The translations under genes were made by a program, and so were the position numbers. DNA of 14,682 bases from SHLJ01 sp041618535 (GTDB lineage: Bacteria; Bacteroidota; Bacteroidia; Flavobacteriales; Flavobacteriaceae), in the NCBI GenBank assembly GCA_041618535.1, contig JBFKFP010000062.1:1-14682 (forward strand). Reading direction: 5' to 3'. Positions 1-6,496 of the stretch are shown here, in pieces (within the stretch, counting starts at the first letter, position 1; every line of letters begins with the position of its first letter). The notes beneath the pieces were generated by a model. It was not told the origin of the DNA, did not search any database, and saw only the letters and a list, made by a program, of their open reading frames with translations.

Positions 1-2
1 AT

Positions 3-401
3 ACAGCCGGCCGGATTACCCATTTCATTTCTGCCATGGGAACAACAGGGACTATAACCGGAACAAGCAAATTCCTGAAGGAAAAAAATCCTGATATAAA
101 AATCATAGGAGCCCAGCCTGCGGAAGGCAGCCGGATTCCCGGAATACGGAAATGGCCCCCGGAATATGTACCCCGATTTTTTGATCCAGGCAGAGTAGAC
201 CGGCTAATAGAAGTTAACCAGGTGGAAGCATCTGCCATGGCAAGGCTTCTCGCTTCTGAGGAAGGTGTATTCTCAGGTATGAGCAGCGGTGGGGCCGTGA
301 CCGCTGCACTTAAACTCGCAGACAGCCTTGATAGCGGAGTTTTGGTGGCGATTATCTGCGATCGCGGTGACCGTTACCTGTCTTCCGATCTTTTTGAATA
401 A
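3..401 (+). CDS. cysM: Cysteine synthase B (O-acetylserine sulfhydrylase), 3' end only
   Basis: This is the C-terminal 132 residues of a PLP-dependent cysteine synthase; the gene begins before the window, and the internal ATG at 36 is not its start. The family makes L-cysteine from O-acetylserine and sulfide or thiosulfate in the cytoplasm. Visible marks are the glycine-rich PLP-phosphate loop GTTGTxTG (fragment residues 13-20), the EGSRIPGIRKWPPEY segment, the SSGG turn, and the C-terminal CDRGDRYLS segment. The IPGIRxWPxEY and DRGDRYLS segments fit CysM better than CysK. The catalytic lysine lies upstream and cannot be checked. The protein ends shortly after DRYLS, so it lacks the longer tail of E. 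coli CysM. The next gene starts 28 nt downstream on the same strand, which suggests co-transcription. Confidence 0.93.
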   Translation, partial: TAGRITHFISAMGTTGTITGTSKFLKEKNPDIKIIGAQPAEGSRIPGIRKWPPEYVPRFFDPGRVDRLIEVNQVEASAMARLLASEEGVFSGMSSGGAVTAALKLADSLDSGVLVAIICDRGDRYLSSDLFE

Positions 402-429
402 TTTTATTAATTGAAATTTATAAATCCCT

Positions 430-891
430 ATGATGTCATACCGAATAGCCACCATCCCTGTTTTACTTTTAACAATCAGCCTTTCAGCACAGCAAAAACA
501 AAACGACAGGGAATTGATAACTAAAACCATTGAAAATTATTTTTATGGTTATATCGAACGCGATGGAACTAAATTGGAAAAAGCATTTGACCAGGAGAAC
601 GGTGCCATGAAATTTGCCCGCAAGACAGAGGAAGGAAAGGAATTAATTACAAACATCCCCTTTAGTGAACTGGTTCGGAAGTGGTCTTCCCGGGAAAAAA
701 TGCCGGAATCCGATCTTAAGAATTGTACCCTTAAAATTCTTAACATAGACGCTGTTGGCGATCAGATAGCATCGGCTAAGATCAGCATGAAGGTTGTTGA
801 GACCACCTATATAGACATTTTATCGCTATATAAATTTAACGGAACCTGGAAGATCGTCAATAAGGTCTATGTAATCGAAAACAAAGATTAA
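430..891 (+). CDS. Exported lumazine-binding/NTF2-like protein
   Basis: A 153-residue protein with an N-terminal hydrophobic signal peptide (about residues 1-20, ending SLSA before QQKQ), so probably periplasmic. The mature part starts with an ELITKTIENYFYGYIERDGTKLEKAF segment and ends with a strand pattern (YKFNGTWKIVNKVYV), as in the SnoaL/NTF2-like cone fold, in particular the 'putative lumazine-binding' family. Members are often of unknown substrate, and I see no catalytic residue that settles a role. Two start codons lie side by side (430 and 433); either gives a good signal peptide. It sits 28 nt after cysM and 21 nt before the flavin oxidoreductase, so the three may form an operon. 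The fold assignment is reasonably secure; the biochemical function is unknown. Confidence 0.8.
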   Translation: MMSYRIATIPVLLLTISLSAQQKQNDRELITKTIENYFYGYIERDGTKLEKAFDQENGAMKFARKTEEGKELITNIPFSELVRKWSSREKMPESDLKNCTLKILNIDAVGDQIASAKISMKVVETTYIDILSLYKFNGTWKIVNKVYVIENKD

Positions 892-912
892 CGCCTACCA
901 ATAGAAATCGCT

Positions 913-1977
913 TTGAATTCTCCTCTCCGATTTAGCTGTGGTTCTGAAATGAAGAATCGTTTCATGCTGGCCCCGCTTACCAATCAGCAGAGTCATGAGG
1001 ACGGCTGCTTATCTGAAGCCGAATTCAACTGGCTGGAAATGCGGGCTAAAGGTGGTTTTGGATTGGTAATGACCTGTGCAACTTCGGTTCAGGAGATTGG
1101 AGTAGGCTTTTCAGGTCAGCTCGGAATACATTCAGACATTCATATTCCCGGACATAAAAATCTCGCCAAAGCCTTAAAAGAAGCGGGCAGCCTTGCCGTT
1201 GTTCAATTGCATCATGCCGGGATGCGTTCACCGGTGGAAATTATCGGTACTCAACCTGTCTGCCCCTCGGACAGCGAAAAACACGGAGCGCGAGCCATGA
1301 GCCTGGATGAGGTTCATCTGTTGAGAGAGGATTTTATCAAGGCCGCTGTAAGGGCTAAATCATGTGGTTATGATGGTGTGGAAGTGCACGGCGCCCATGG
1401 TTATATTCTCACTCAGTTTTTAAGTAAGGAAATCAATAAGCGAATGGATGATTATGGAGGTTCACTCGAGAATCGTTCAAGATTAATCTTCGAGATTGTT
1501 GAAGGAATCCGTATGGCCTGCGGGCCCGATTTCCTTCTTGGCATAAGACTTTCACCAGAGCGATTCGGGATGGAGGTCCAGGAAATCAAGATCATCTGCA
1601 AGCGATTGATAAAGGACGCAAAAATAGATTTTATAGATCTTTCGTTATGGGATGTCTTCAAACTTCCGGAAGAGGAAGAATATCGGGATAAAGATTTGTT
1701 ATCACATTTCACTGAGTTCGATTATAATGATGTAAAACTCACAGTGGCAGGAAAGATCGCTTCCGCCAAAGATGTAAGAAAGGTATTAGAAAGAGGTGTT
1801 GATTTCGTAACTATTGGCCGTTCTGCAATCCTGCATCATGACTTTCCTGAAAAAGTGATAGATGACCCCGAATTCAGACCTGTGGAACTGCCTGTTTCAA
1901 GACAATATTTAAGGGACGAGGGCCTCGGTGATGCCTTTATCGGTTACATGGGGCGCTGGCCTGGTTTTGTTGAATAA
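913..1977 (+). CDS. Old Yellow Enzyme-family NADH:flavin oxidoreductase (FMN)
   Basis: A 354-residue TIM-barrel flavoenzyme of the OYE/YqjM type, which reduces activated C=C bonds or related substrates with NAD(P)H through FMN. Visible signatures are KNRFMLAPLT near the N-terminus (residues 14-23), QLHHAG (98-103), the substrate-anion histidine pair H159 and H162 followed by Y164 in the HGAHGY segment, NKRMDDYGGSLENRSR (175-190), and the FMN-phosphate loop ending in IGR (301-303). The start is a TTG at 913. It is preferred over the in-frame ATG at 949 because the family needs about a dozen residues before KNR, and the only in-frame stop above it is that of the preceding gene (889-891). The physiological substrate cannot be told from sequence. 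It is the last gene of the putative cysM cluster, and no clear terminator follows. Confidence 0.9.
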   Translation: MNSPLRFSCGSEMKNRFMLAPLTNQQSHEDGCLSEAEFNWLEMRAKGGFGLVMTCATSVQEIGVGFSGQLGIHSDIHIPGHKNLAKALKEAGSLAVVQLHHAGMRSPVEIIGTQPVCPSDSEKHGARAMSLDEVHLLREDFIKAAVRAKSCGYDGVEVHGAHGYILTQFLSKEINKRMDDYGGSLENRSRLIFEIVEGIRMACGPDFLLGIRLSPERFGMEVQEIKIICKRLIKDAKIDFIDLSLWDVFKLPEEEEYRDKDLLSHFTEFDYNDVKLTVAGKIASAKDVRKVLERGVDFVTIGRSAILHHDFPEKVIDDPEFRPVELPVSRQYLRDEGLGDAFIGYMGRWPGFVE

Positions 1978-2120
1978 TGTCATGATTTAATCAAGTTTCC
2001 CTGAATGCCTCTCCCTTTTGATAAATAAAAACAGACTATTAAAGGAAAATAAAGGCTCGAATAAAATCGATAAGCTTATTTTAATCCTCAATTCTTGACT
2101 TTACGTACAACCATCAACGG

Positions 2121-2456
2121 ATGAAAAAATAGTTCCATCCCGTAATCATCATCTCCCTGTTTTGCTGTGCCTCGCTCTGGTTTGCCGGTAACGGGGTAAT
2201 GGCGGATTCCATCAGCACTTTCAATCTCAATGAATCTGCCTCAGGCCATCTTACCTCAGGGGTTCAATTCGGTTTTATTACCGGTACACTTTGTTTTGCG
2301 GTAGTGACCATCGCGGATCGTTTTCCTCCTTCACGTGTATTCTTAATAAGTGCTTTGCAGGGGTCAATTTTCAATTACCATTTATATTCTTCTGGCCATC
2401 GGGCCGGTTTTGGTTTGATTGTGCAAATGACCCGAAGTGAAAAGATCCGAAAATAA
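2121..2456 (+). pseudogene. Decayed MFS transporter relic
   Basis: From the ATG at 2121, frame 3 reads MKK, then a TAG stop at 2130-2132, then an open frame with FHPVIIISLFCC, SLWFAGNGVMADS, GHLTSGVQFGFITGTLCF and IADRFPPSRVFLISAL. These resemble the first two transmembrane segments and first cytoplasmic loop of a major facilitator transporter. The stop may have replaced a tryptophan codon (TGG to TAG). After about 2373 the similarity jumps. Another frame (2374-2409) reads ITIYILLAIGP, and frame 3 then resumes with FGLIVQMTRSEKIRK, together resembling the last helix and basic tail of the same kind of protein. A complete MFS gene is about 1.2 kb and this is 336 bp, so most of the middle appears deleted. 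The open stretch from 2199 alone would not make a working carrier. Family assignment is from remembered family patterns and the deletion is inferred. Confidence 0.68.
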
Positions 2457-2540
2457 CCCTTCCCGATTTTAAAAAATTCAATCAAAAAGATAGATGGGAG
2501 GTATAAACTATTAGATGTCATTATTGATACATATAGAATA

Positions 2541-2566
2541 AGAATTACAGAAAAGGTGGTAATTCT
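2541..2566. repeat. Perfect 8-bp inverted repeat upstream of ldh
   Basis: AGAATTAC (2541-2548) and GTAATTCT (2559-2566) are exact reverse complements separated by 10 nt, ending 37 nt before the lactate dehydrogenase start. It could be a dimeric repressor operator or a small leader hairpin. It does not resemble the Rex operator that often controls ldh genes. In AT-rich spacer DNA an 8-bp dyad can arise by chance. Confidence 0.35.
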
Positions 2567-2603
2567 GAAAATTTAATTAAACTCGCTGTATAAATTTTTT
2601 GAA

Positions 2604-3569
2604 ATGAAAAGCAAAGGAGAACATATAAAGAAGAATAAAGTAGCAATAGTTGGAACCGGCATGGTTGGCATGAGTTATGCCTACGCCCTGTTAAACCAGG
2701 GAACCGCCAATGAACTCGTATTGATTGACATTGATAGAGACCGGGCGGAAGGAGAGGCCATGGATTTAAATCACGGCCTTGTTTTTGCGCCAAGGAAGAT
2801 GAGCATCTATGCTGGTGACTACAGTGATTGCAAAGATGCCCATGTGGTCGTGATTGCCGCCGGAGTTTCCCAAAAGCCAGGTGAAACCAGGATCGATCTT
2901 CTCAAAAGAAATGCGGCAATAATGAAAACCGTTGTTCAGGAGATCATGAAAAATGGTTTTAACGGGATCCTTCTGATAGCCACCAACCCGGTCGATATTC
3001 TGACCTATGTGGCCTGGAAGGCGTCCGGATTGCCAAATTCAAAGGTCATCGGCAGTGGAACTTCCCTTGATACCGCCAGGCTTCGTTTTGAGATTGCCCA
3101 AAAAATAAATATCTCGGTTAAGAATATCCATGCCTACATTATGGGTGAACACGGTGATTCCGAATTCGTTTGCTGGTCCAACGCTAACGTAGGGGCAAAA
3201 CCCCTTGTTGATGTGATCGAGAGCATGGATGAGATCGATTTTAAGGATCTCGAAGACATTCATAATTCCGTTAAGAACTCAGCTTATGAGATAATCAACC
3301 GCAAAAAGGCGACTTACTACGGTATAGGAATGACGCTTGTAAGCATCACTTCAGCTATTTTGAATGACGAGAACCGTATTATCCCGATTTCGGTATACAA
3401 TGGTGGAAATTATAATATTACAGCTGATCTTTATATAGGGCTGCCGGCAGTTCTGAATGCTGACGGGGTTCATCATGTGGTGAAGATTAAAATTGACGGA
3501 AAGGAGCAATTGCAATTAACTAAATCGGCTGAAAAGTTAAGAGAATTTCTTGACCAAATGGGGTATTAA
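2604..3569 (+). CDS. ldh: L-lactate dehydrogenase (NAD-dependent)
   Basis: A 321-residue cytosolic LDH/MDH-superfamily enzyme of normal length. It interconverts pyruvate and L-lactate with NADH. The Rossmann motif GTGMVG is at 17-22, and Asp42 at the end of the second strand favours NAD over NADP. The substrate loop reads AAGVSQKPGETR with Gln90 at the specificity position (Gln marks lactate dehydrogenase, Arg marks malate dehydrogenase) and Arg96 for transition-state binding. Asp156 and Arg159 (LDTARLR) and the catalytic His183 (GEHGDSEF) complete the active site. The ATG at 2604 is the first in frame and leaves a short charged leader before the first strand. It stands alone, between an MFS relic and an unrelated gene, with an inverted repeat 38 nt upstream. 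The role would be redox balance under low oxygen or growth on lactate; the direction cannot be told from sequence. Confidence 0.95.
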   Translation: MKSKGEHIKKNKVAIVGTGMVGMSYAYALLNQGTANELVLIDIDRDRAEGEAMDLNHGLVFAPRKMSIYAGDYSDCKDAHVVVIAAGVSQKPGETRIDLLKRNAAIMKTVVQEIMKNGFNGILLIATNPVDILTYVAWKASGLPNSKVIGSGTSLDTARLRFEIAQKINISVKNIHAYIMGEHGDSEFVCWSNANVGAKPLVDVIESMDEIDFKDLEDIHNSVKNSAYEIINRKKATYYGIGMTLVSITSAILNDENRIIPISVYNGGNYNITADLYIGLPAVLNADGVHHVVKIKIDGKEQLQLTKSAEKLREFLDQMGY

Positions 3570-3737
3570 ATCGTCTTCAGGTTTAGTACTAACACCGCTT
3601 TACATCAATCGGTTCTTTTAATTGAGGACGAATTTCAATAAAAAGTTCGAGTTTCTTTTTTTACCAATGTCAAAAAATAGCCGGTGGTGAATTTTAAAGT
3701 CATTAACTTTAATCCTCATTGATAAAGTCATTTTTGG

Positions 3738-4133
3738 ATGCTTCCATTGTCAACGTTATTATCCGGAATACGGACAGCTGAAGGTCTTCTTAGTCAAGTT
3801 CTCGGCAAAAGAGGCACAAGGCTGAACCATAAGATAGCGGCGGTGGTAGCGCTTCAGAAAGCCATAAATGCAACACGTGCCTTTTTAGTTCATAGCGAAA
3901 TGACTTATAGTCCGAATGAGGCACTTTCCCATCTCTGGCTGGATGCGTTCGAGAAAATGATCCGTATAGACAAGTCGCTTGCAAGGGACCTTAGAGCTAC
4001 TTCCAATTTTTGGAGCAATCCCCAATTGTGGTTGCAAGAAAAGAGCGCCATGGAATTAGTGCCGGATCTTCAGGAACTGAATGAGCGCTGTGATCAGATC
4101 CTTGTTCAACTGGAAAAACGACTAAAAAATTAG
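3738..4133 (+). CDS. Unrecognised small helical cytoplasmic protein
   Basis: A 131-residue protein I do not recognise. It has no signal peptide, no long hydrophobic segment and no metal or nucleotide motif. The sequence looks almost wholly alpha-helical: a helix around residues 1-25, one from about 30 to 52 (HKIAAVVALQKAINATRAFLVH), a middle section with SHLWLDAFEKMIRIDKSLARDL, then a tryptophan-containing SNFWSNPQLWLQEK, and a final amphipathic helix (DLQELNERCDQILVQLEKRLKN). This would suit a helical bundle or a protein-binding module. Its codon use and alternating hydrophobic pattern make it look like a real gene, although there is no clear Shine-Dalgarno site or promoter before it. Neighbours on both sides are spaced by 168 and 200 nt, so it appears to be a single-gene unit. 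The function is unknown. Confidence 0.65.
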   Translation: MLPLSTLLSGIRTAEGLLSQVLGKRGTRLNHKIAAVVALQKAINATRAFLVHSEMTYSPNEALSHLWLDAFEKMIRIDKSLARDLRATSNFWSNPQLWLQEKSAMELVPDLQELNERCDQILVQLEKRLKN

Positions 4134-4206
4134 TCGCCTGAGACCATGAGCAGCCCAACCCCGGCACCCTACATAATCCATTAAAACAGGACTTAGGACA
4201 TCTCTT

Positions 4207-4233
4207 AATATCTAATAACAAATATCTAATAAC
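4207..4233. repeat. Two tandem 13-bp direct repeats
   Basis: AATATCTAATAAC occurs at 4207-4219 and again at 4221-4233, separated by a single A (period 14). It lies in the 200-nt spacer before the NTF2-like lipoprotein gene. It could be a small variable tandem repeat or paired binding sites; nothing else in the spacer points either way. Confidence 0.6.
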
Positions 4234-4333
4234 TGACACCAAAAACCTATTACCTGGTAGCAAACCCCCGTTTCCACCTTATAATTCGCATTTATTTCCT
4301 ACATTTAGATTCAACAACCTTAAACAACAGACG

Positions 4334-4780
4334 ATGAGAATTAGATTACATTCCTTCACCCTCCTCCTTTTGTTTTGTTTATCCTGCGAAACTTATGAAG
4401 ACTCTCCGGAACGGCGTCAATGGCTCGGAGAGATAAAGGCCGTAGAGGAAGAATTCAATCGAATGGCGAGAGACTCAGGTTTATCAGCAGCATTCGGACA
4501 TTTTGCTACTGAACATGCCGTATTACAACGTGAAGGGCGCTTTATTAAAGGGAGAGACAGCATTATTGCCTACTATGAGCGTAATACTTCACCCACAATT
4601 GACCTGAGCTGGAAACCAACCTATATCGATGTCAGTGATGATGGATCCCTTGGTTATACCTATGGTAAATTCAAGTATACGATGATTGACAGCGGCGGGG
4701 CGAAAAACGAACAGTCCGGGGTTTTTCATACAGTTTGGAGGCGACAGGACGACGGAAGCTGGCGTTATGTATGGGATTAA
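4334..4780 (+). CDS. DUF4440/SnoaL-like (NTF2 fold) lipoprotein
   Basis: A 148-residue protein with a short basic start (MRIRLH), a hydrophobic stretch, and a Bacteroidota-style relaxed lipobox ending at Cys18 (FCLSC), so a predicted lipoprotein. The mature part has the arrangement of the DUF4440/SnoaL NTF2-like fold: an opening helix (EIKAVEEEFNRMARDSG), then AAFGHFATEHAVLQREGRFIKGRDSIIAYYE, and paired C-terminal strands (GYTYGKFKYTM and GVFHTVWRRQDDGSWRYVWD). Family members in this setting usually have no known substrate. It ends one base before a strong hairpin terminator. This is the second NTF2-like exported protein in the window, but it shows little direct similarity to the one at 430-891. 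Confidence 0.82.
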   Translation: MRIRLHSFTLLLLFCLSCETYEDSPERRQWLGEIKAVEEEFNRMARDSGLSAAFGHFATEHAVLQREGRFIKGRDSIIAYYERNTSPTIDLSWKPTYIDVSDDGSLGYTYGKFKYTMIDSGGAKNEQSGVFHTVWRRQDDGSWRYVWD

Positions 4781-4819
4781 AAGAAAAAACCCGGCATATT
4801 CTGAACCGGGTCTTTTCTT
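4781..4819. terminator. Bidirectional intrinsic terminator
   Basis: AAGAAAAAACCCGG (4781-4794) pairs with CCGGGTCTTTTCTT (4806-4819) around an 11-nt loop, with one mismatch in 14. U-rich runs follow the GC core on both strands, so it can end the + strand lipoprotein gene (stop at 4780) and the - strand acidic protein gene (stop at 4888). Confidence 0.85.
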
Positions 4820-4887
4820 CAAGAAGACTAATTATTTATAAATTAGAAAATGAATCCTCCTTCTGAAGGAGTAATTTTTAACAATTC

Positions 4888-5259
4888 CTAGAAGCTGCTA
4901 AGATTAATTGTTCTGGCTTCAGTTTTCAGATCGATATCCAGCTCCTCTTCAGGCTTAAACAATTCAATGGTATTCCAGTCGATCTCATTCATACCTTCCT
5001 TGGCGTTAAAATTCTTCGGAATGTAATCACCGGTATTGAAATTAAGCTCAACTTCCTCATCCAACTCATACACAGCGATAGCCGCTATGCTTAGAGGGTC
5101 TTCATGATTATTGTCAAAGCCAAATAGATCCTGTTCCAGTTCTAAACGTTCAATCTCAGAAGCCAGGTAATCGGCAAATGGATTATTGGTTGCGGTACTG
5201 GCCATAGCTATGGAGGTACTGAACAGGGCAACCATAAACAGATTAAGATAACGTGTCAT
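4888..5259 (-). CDS. Small acidic exported repeat protein, paralogue A
   Basis: A 123-residue protein with a cleavable signal peptide (about residues 1-20, ending IAMA before STAT). The mature protein is strongly acidic. It is a clear paralogue of the next gene upstream (5671-6090): both have a YxAxEIxRLELEQxLFG segment near residues 31-47, an SIAxIxVYEL strand at 57-66, and a first repeat at 63-90 carrying NFNTGDYIPKNFNAKEGM. The second repeat starts at residue 100 (LFKPEEELDIDL) but is degenerate: its DYLP...GM half is missing, and the protein ends at residue 123. I know no characterised family for this motif. It has its own ECF-like promoter at 5308-5332 and the shared terminator at 4781-4819, so it is likely a single-gene unit. 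Export and kinship are seen in the sequence; the role is unknown. Confidence 0.82.
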   Translation of the reverse strand: MTRYLNLFMVALFSTSIAMASTATNNPFADYLASEIERLELEQDLFGFDNNHEDPLSIAAIAVYELDEEVELNFNTGDYIPKNFNAKEGMNEIDWNTIELFKPEEELDIDLKTEARTINLSSF

Positions 5260-5307
5260 AGATTATATTTTTTTAAAGTTTTTTTATTCGTTTTTCTCTA
5301 TATATAA

Positions 5308-5332
5308 GACGAAATAATCATGCCATTGTTAC
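5308..5332 (-). promoter_or_regulatory. ECF-sigma-like promoter of paralogue A
   Basis: On the - strand, GTAAC (5332-5328) is followed by exactly 16 nt and then CGTC (5311-5308), next to TTATATATA. This has the layout of extracytoplasmic-function sigma promoters (an AAC -35 core and a CGT/GTC -10 core, 16-17 nt apart). The same layout, with extra matching bases, occurs before the paralogue gene. The gene starts about 50 nt downstream. Confidence 0.5.
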
Positions 5333-5562
5333 GGTGAAAACAACCGATTTATGACCTTTTCAATGCTTTGACTCACTCCTTGTCAAAAACGCAATTTTAA
5401 TTGATCTTTGGTTCATTCTCAGCAAAATATTTAAGGCTTTATTGCTACTTTAAAACTGTCAAAAAGTCTGGTTTTCAACTTTTTAACACAGAATTAAGAA
5501 GAAATCCCATCAATTCTTCCAAACGGGCCGGTCCATTGGTTTAAACTGAAATAAAAAATAAA
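5333..5562. other. Spacer between the two acidic-protein units
   Basis: AT-rich spacer between the promoter of paralogue A and the terminator of paralogue B. I see no credible open reading frame, RNA gene or repeat in it. It may carry upstream regulatory sites for paralogue A. Confidence 0.4.
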
Positions 5563-5589
5563 AAACCCGGCACTTCTGGTGTCGGGTTT
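5563..5589 (-). terminator. Intrinsic terminator of paralogue B
   Basis: AAACCCGGCAC (5563-5573) pairs with GTGTCGGGTTT (5579-5589) around a 5-nt TTCTG loop, with one G-T wobble. Read on the - strand it is followed by a long U-rich tract (the complement of 5551-5562), the usual form of an intrinsic terminator, about 80 nt past the stop of the 5671-6090 gene. Its core resembles the terminator at 4781-4819. Confidence 0.82.
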
Positions 5590-5670
5590 CTCATATGAAA
5601 TCGAATCCTGGTTTAGTGCAGGATCCGATTTTAAAATAACTAACTCAATCTACTGCAAACTTGTTGCTAT

Positions 5671-6090
5671 TTAAAAGTTGAAGGTAATGGCCGGACCTTT
5701 TTCACACTCCATTCCACGATATGGATTGAAGTTCTTTGGCAAATAATCCTTGGTATCAAATCCCAGGTCTATTTCTTCTTCCAGTTCGAAAAGCTCGAAT
5801 TCATCCCAGTTAATGTCTCCCATGCCAGCTCTGGCATCGAAATCTTCAGGAAGATAGTCGGCGGTATCGAAATCCAGCACTATCTCTTCTTCTAACTCAT
5901 ACACTTCAATTGAAGCGATGCTTACAATATTTTCACCATTGGTTGGGGTTCCAAATAATTCCTGCTCTAATTCTAATCTATCGATCTCTATCGCGATGTA
6001 ATCATCTAGCGTATCGACTTTCGGGTTGGTATCTGCGGTTGCATTCAGTGCGAATAACGCAAATACGAATACAAATAATTGACGTAACAT
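5671..6090 (-). CDS. Small acidic exported repeat protein, paralogue B
   Basis: A 139-residue protein with a signal peptide (about residues 1-19, ending NATA before DTNP) and a very acidic mature part. It carries two near-identical repeats with a 37-residue period: residues 63-90 (LDFDTADYLPEDFDARAGM) and 100-127 (LGFDTKDYLPKNFNPYRGM). Each is preceded by an ELEEEI strand, and they are linked by GDINWDEFELF. Upstream lies DDYIAIEIDRLELEQELFG (29-47), a possible degenerate version of the acidic strand. A single cysteine (129) lies near the C-terminus. It is the fuller version of paralogue A, whose second repeat is truncated. The alternating short strands and the Asp/Glu content could suit cation binding or adhesion to a surface, but this is speculation. 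I recall similar motifs only in unannotated flavobacterial proteins. It has its own promoter-like block (6186-6210) and terminator (5563-5589). Confidence 0.85.
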   Translation of the reverse strand: MLRQLFVFVFALFALNATADTNPKVDTLDDYIAIEIDRLELEQELFGTPTNGENIVSIASIEVYELEEEIVLDFDTADYLPEDFDARAGMGDINWDEFELFELEEEIDLGFDTKDYLPKNFNPYRGMECEKGPAITFNF

Positions 6091-6185
6091 TTTAATTGAT
6101 TTAATTGGTTGATAATTGATTGTTTTAAAAAATGTGACGGCTTGAATTAATAGCTCGTCAAAGTCTCATGATTCTTTGTATATAT

Positions 6186-6210
6186 GACTGCTATCCCACG
6201 CTATTGTTAC
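6186..6210 (-). promoter_or_regulatory. ECF-sigma-like promoter of paralogue B
   Basis: On the - strand, GTAAC (6210-6206) is followed by exactly 16 nt and then AGTC (6189-6186), next to ATATATA. Aligned without gaps to the block before paralogue A it shares GTAACAAT, GC, TG, GTC and TATATA. The gene starts about 95 nt downstream, so the leader would be longer than for paralogue A. Confidence 0.48.
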
Positions 6211-6496
6211 AATCCTTAAGATCGATTTAACAATTTGGTAATATATTTTAACGCTTTTTTGAGGTGTGATCATTCTTGAGGATTCATCTGTAAAATCTAA
6301 ATACTCGGGAAGTTTTCAATATTCACATATGTAAGTAATTATGAAAAATATATGTAGGAAAGAATTGACATTTTTTTATTCAAAATATGTTCTTTTTATA
6401 ATCCTTTTCTTACAGCATTTAAATGTGTGGTGAATAGAAAAACGTCCAGATAGCATCAAAATATACTATCTCAATGCTAAATTATTATCTTCGTCC
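6211..6496. other. AT-rich divergent spacer
   Basis: Spacer between the - strand acidic-protein promoter and the + strand SLC13 gene. No credible coding region or RNA gene is visible. A TATCTTCG (6486-6493) directly before the SLC13 start is one base off the Bacteroidota TAnnTTTG -7 box, but I see no TTG at the right distance, so I do not call a promoter. Confidence 0.35.

Noticed and set aside
2060..2095. AT-rich dyad around ATAAGCTTAT after the flavin oxidoreductase gene
   Set aside because: The palindrome has little GC and no proper loop with a following T run; chance in AT-rich spacer DNA is likely.
2545..2793. Open frame on the - strand across the ldh start
   Set aside because: Its product has no coherent domain, and it lies mostly opposite the well-conserved NAD-binding part of ldh.
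6365..6402. TTGACA and TATAAT boxes before the SLC13 gene
   Set aside because: They are 26 nt apart, too far for an enteric-type promoter, and Bacteroidota housekeeping promoters use a different -7 box.
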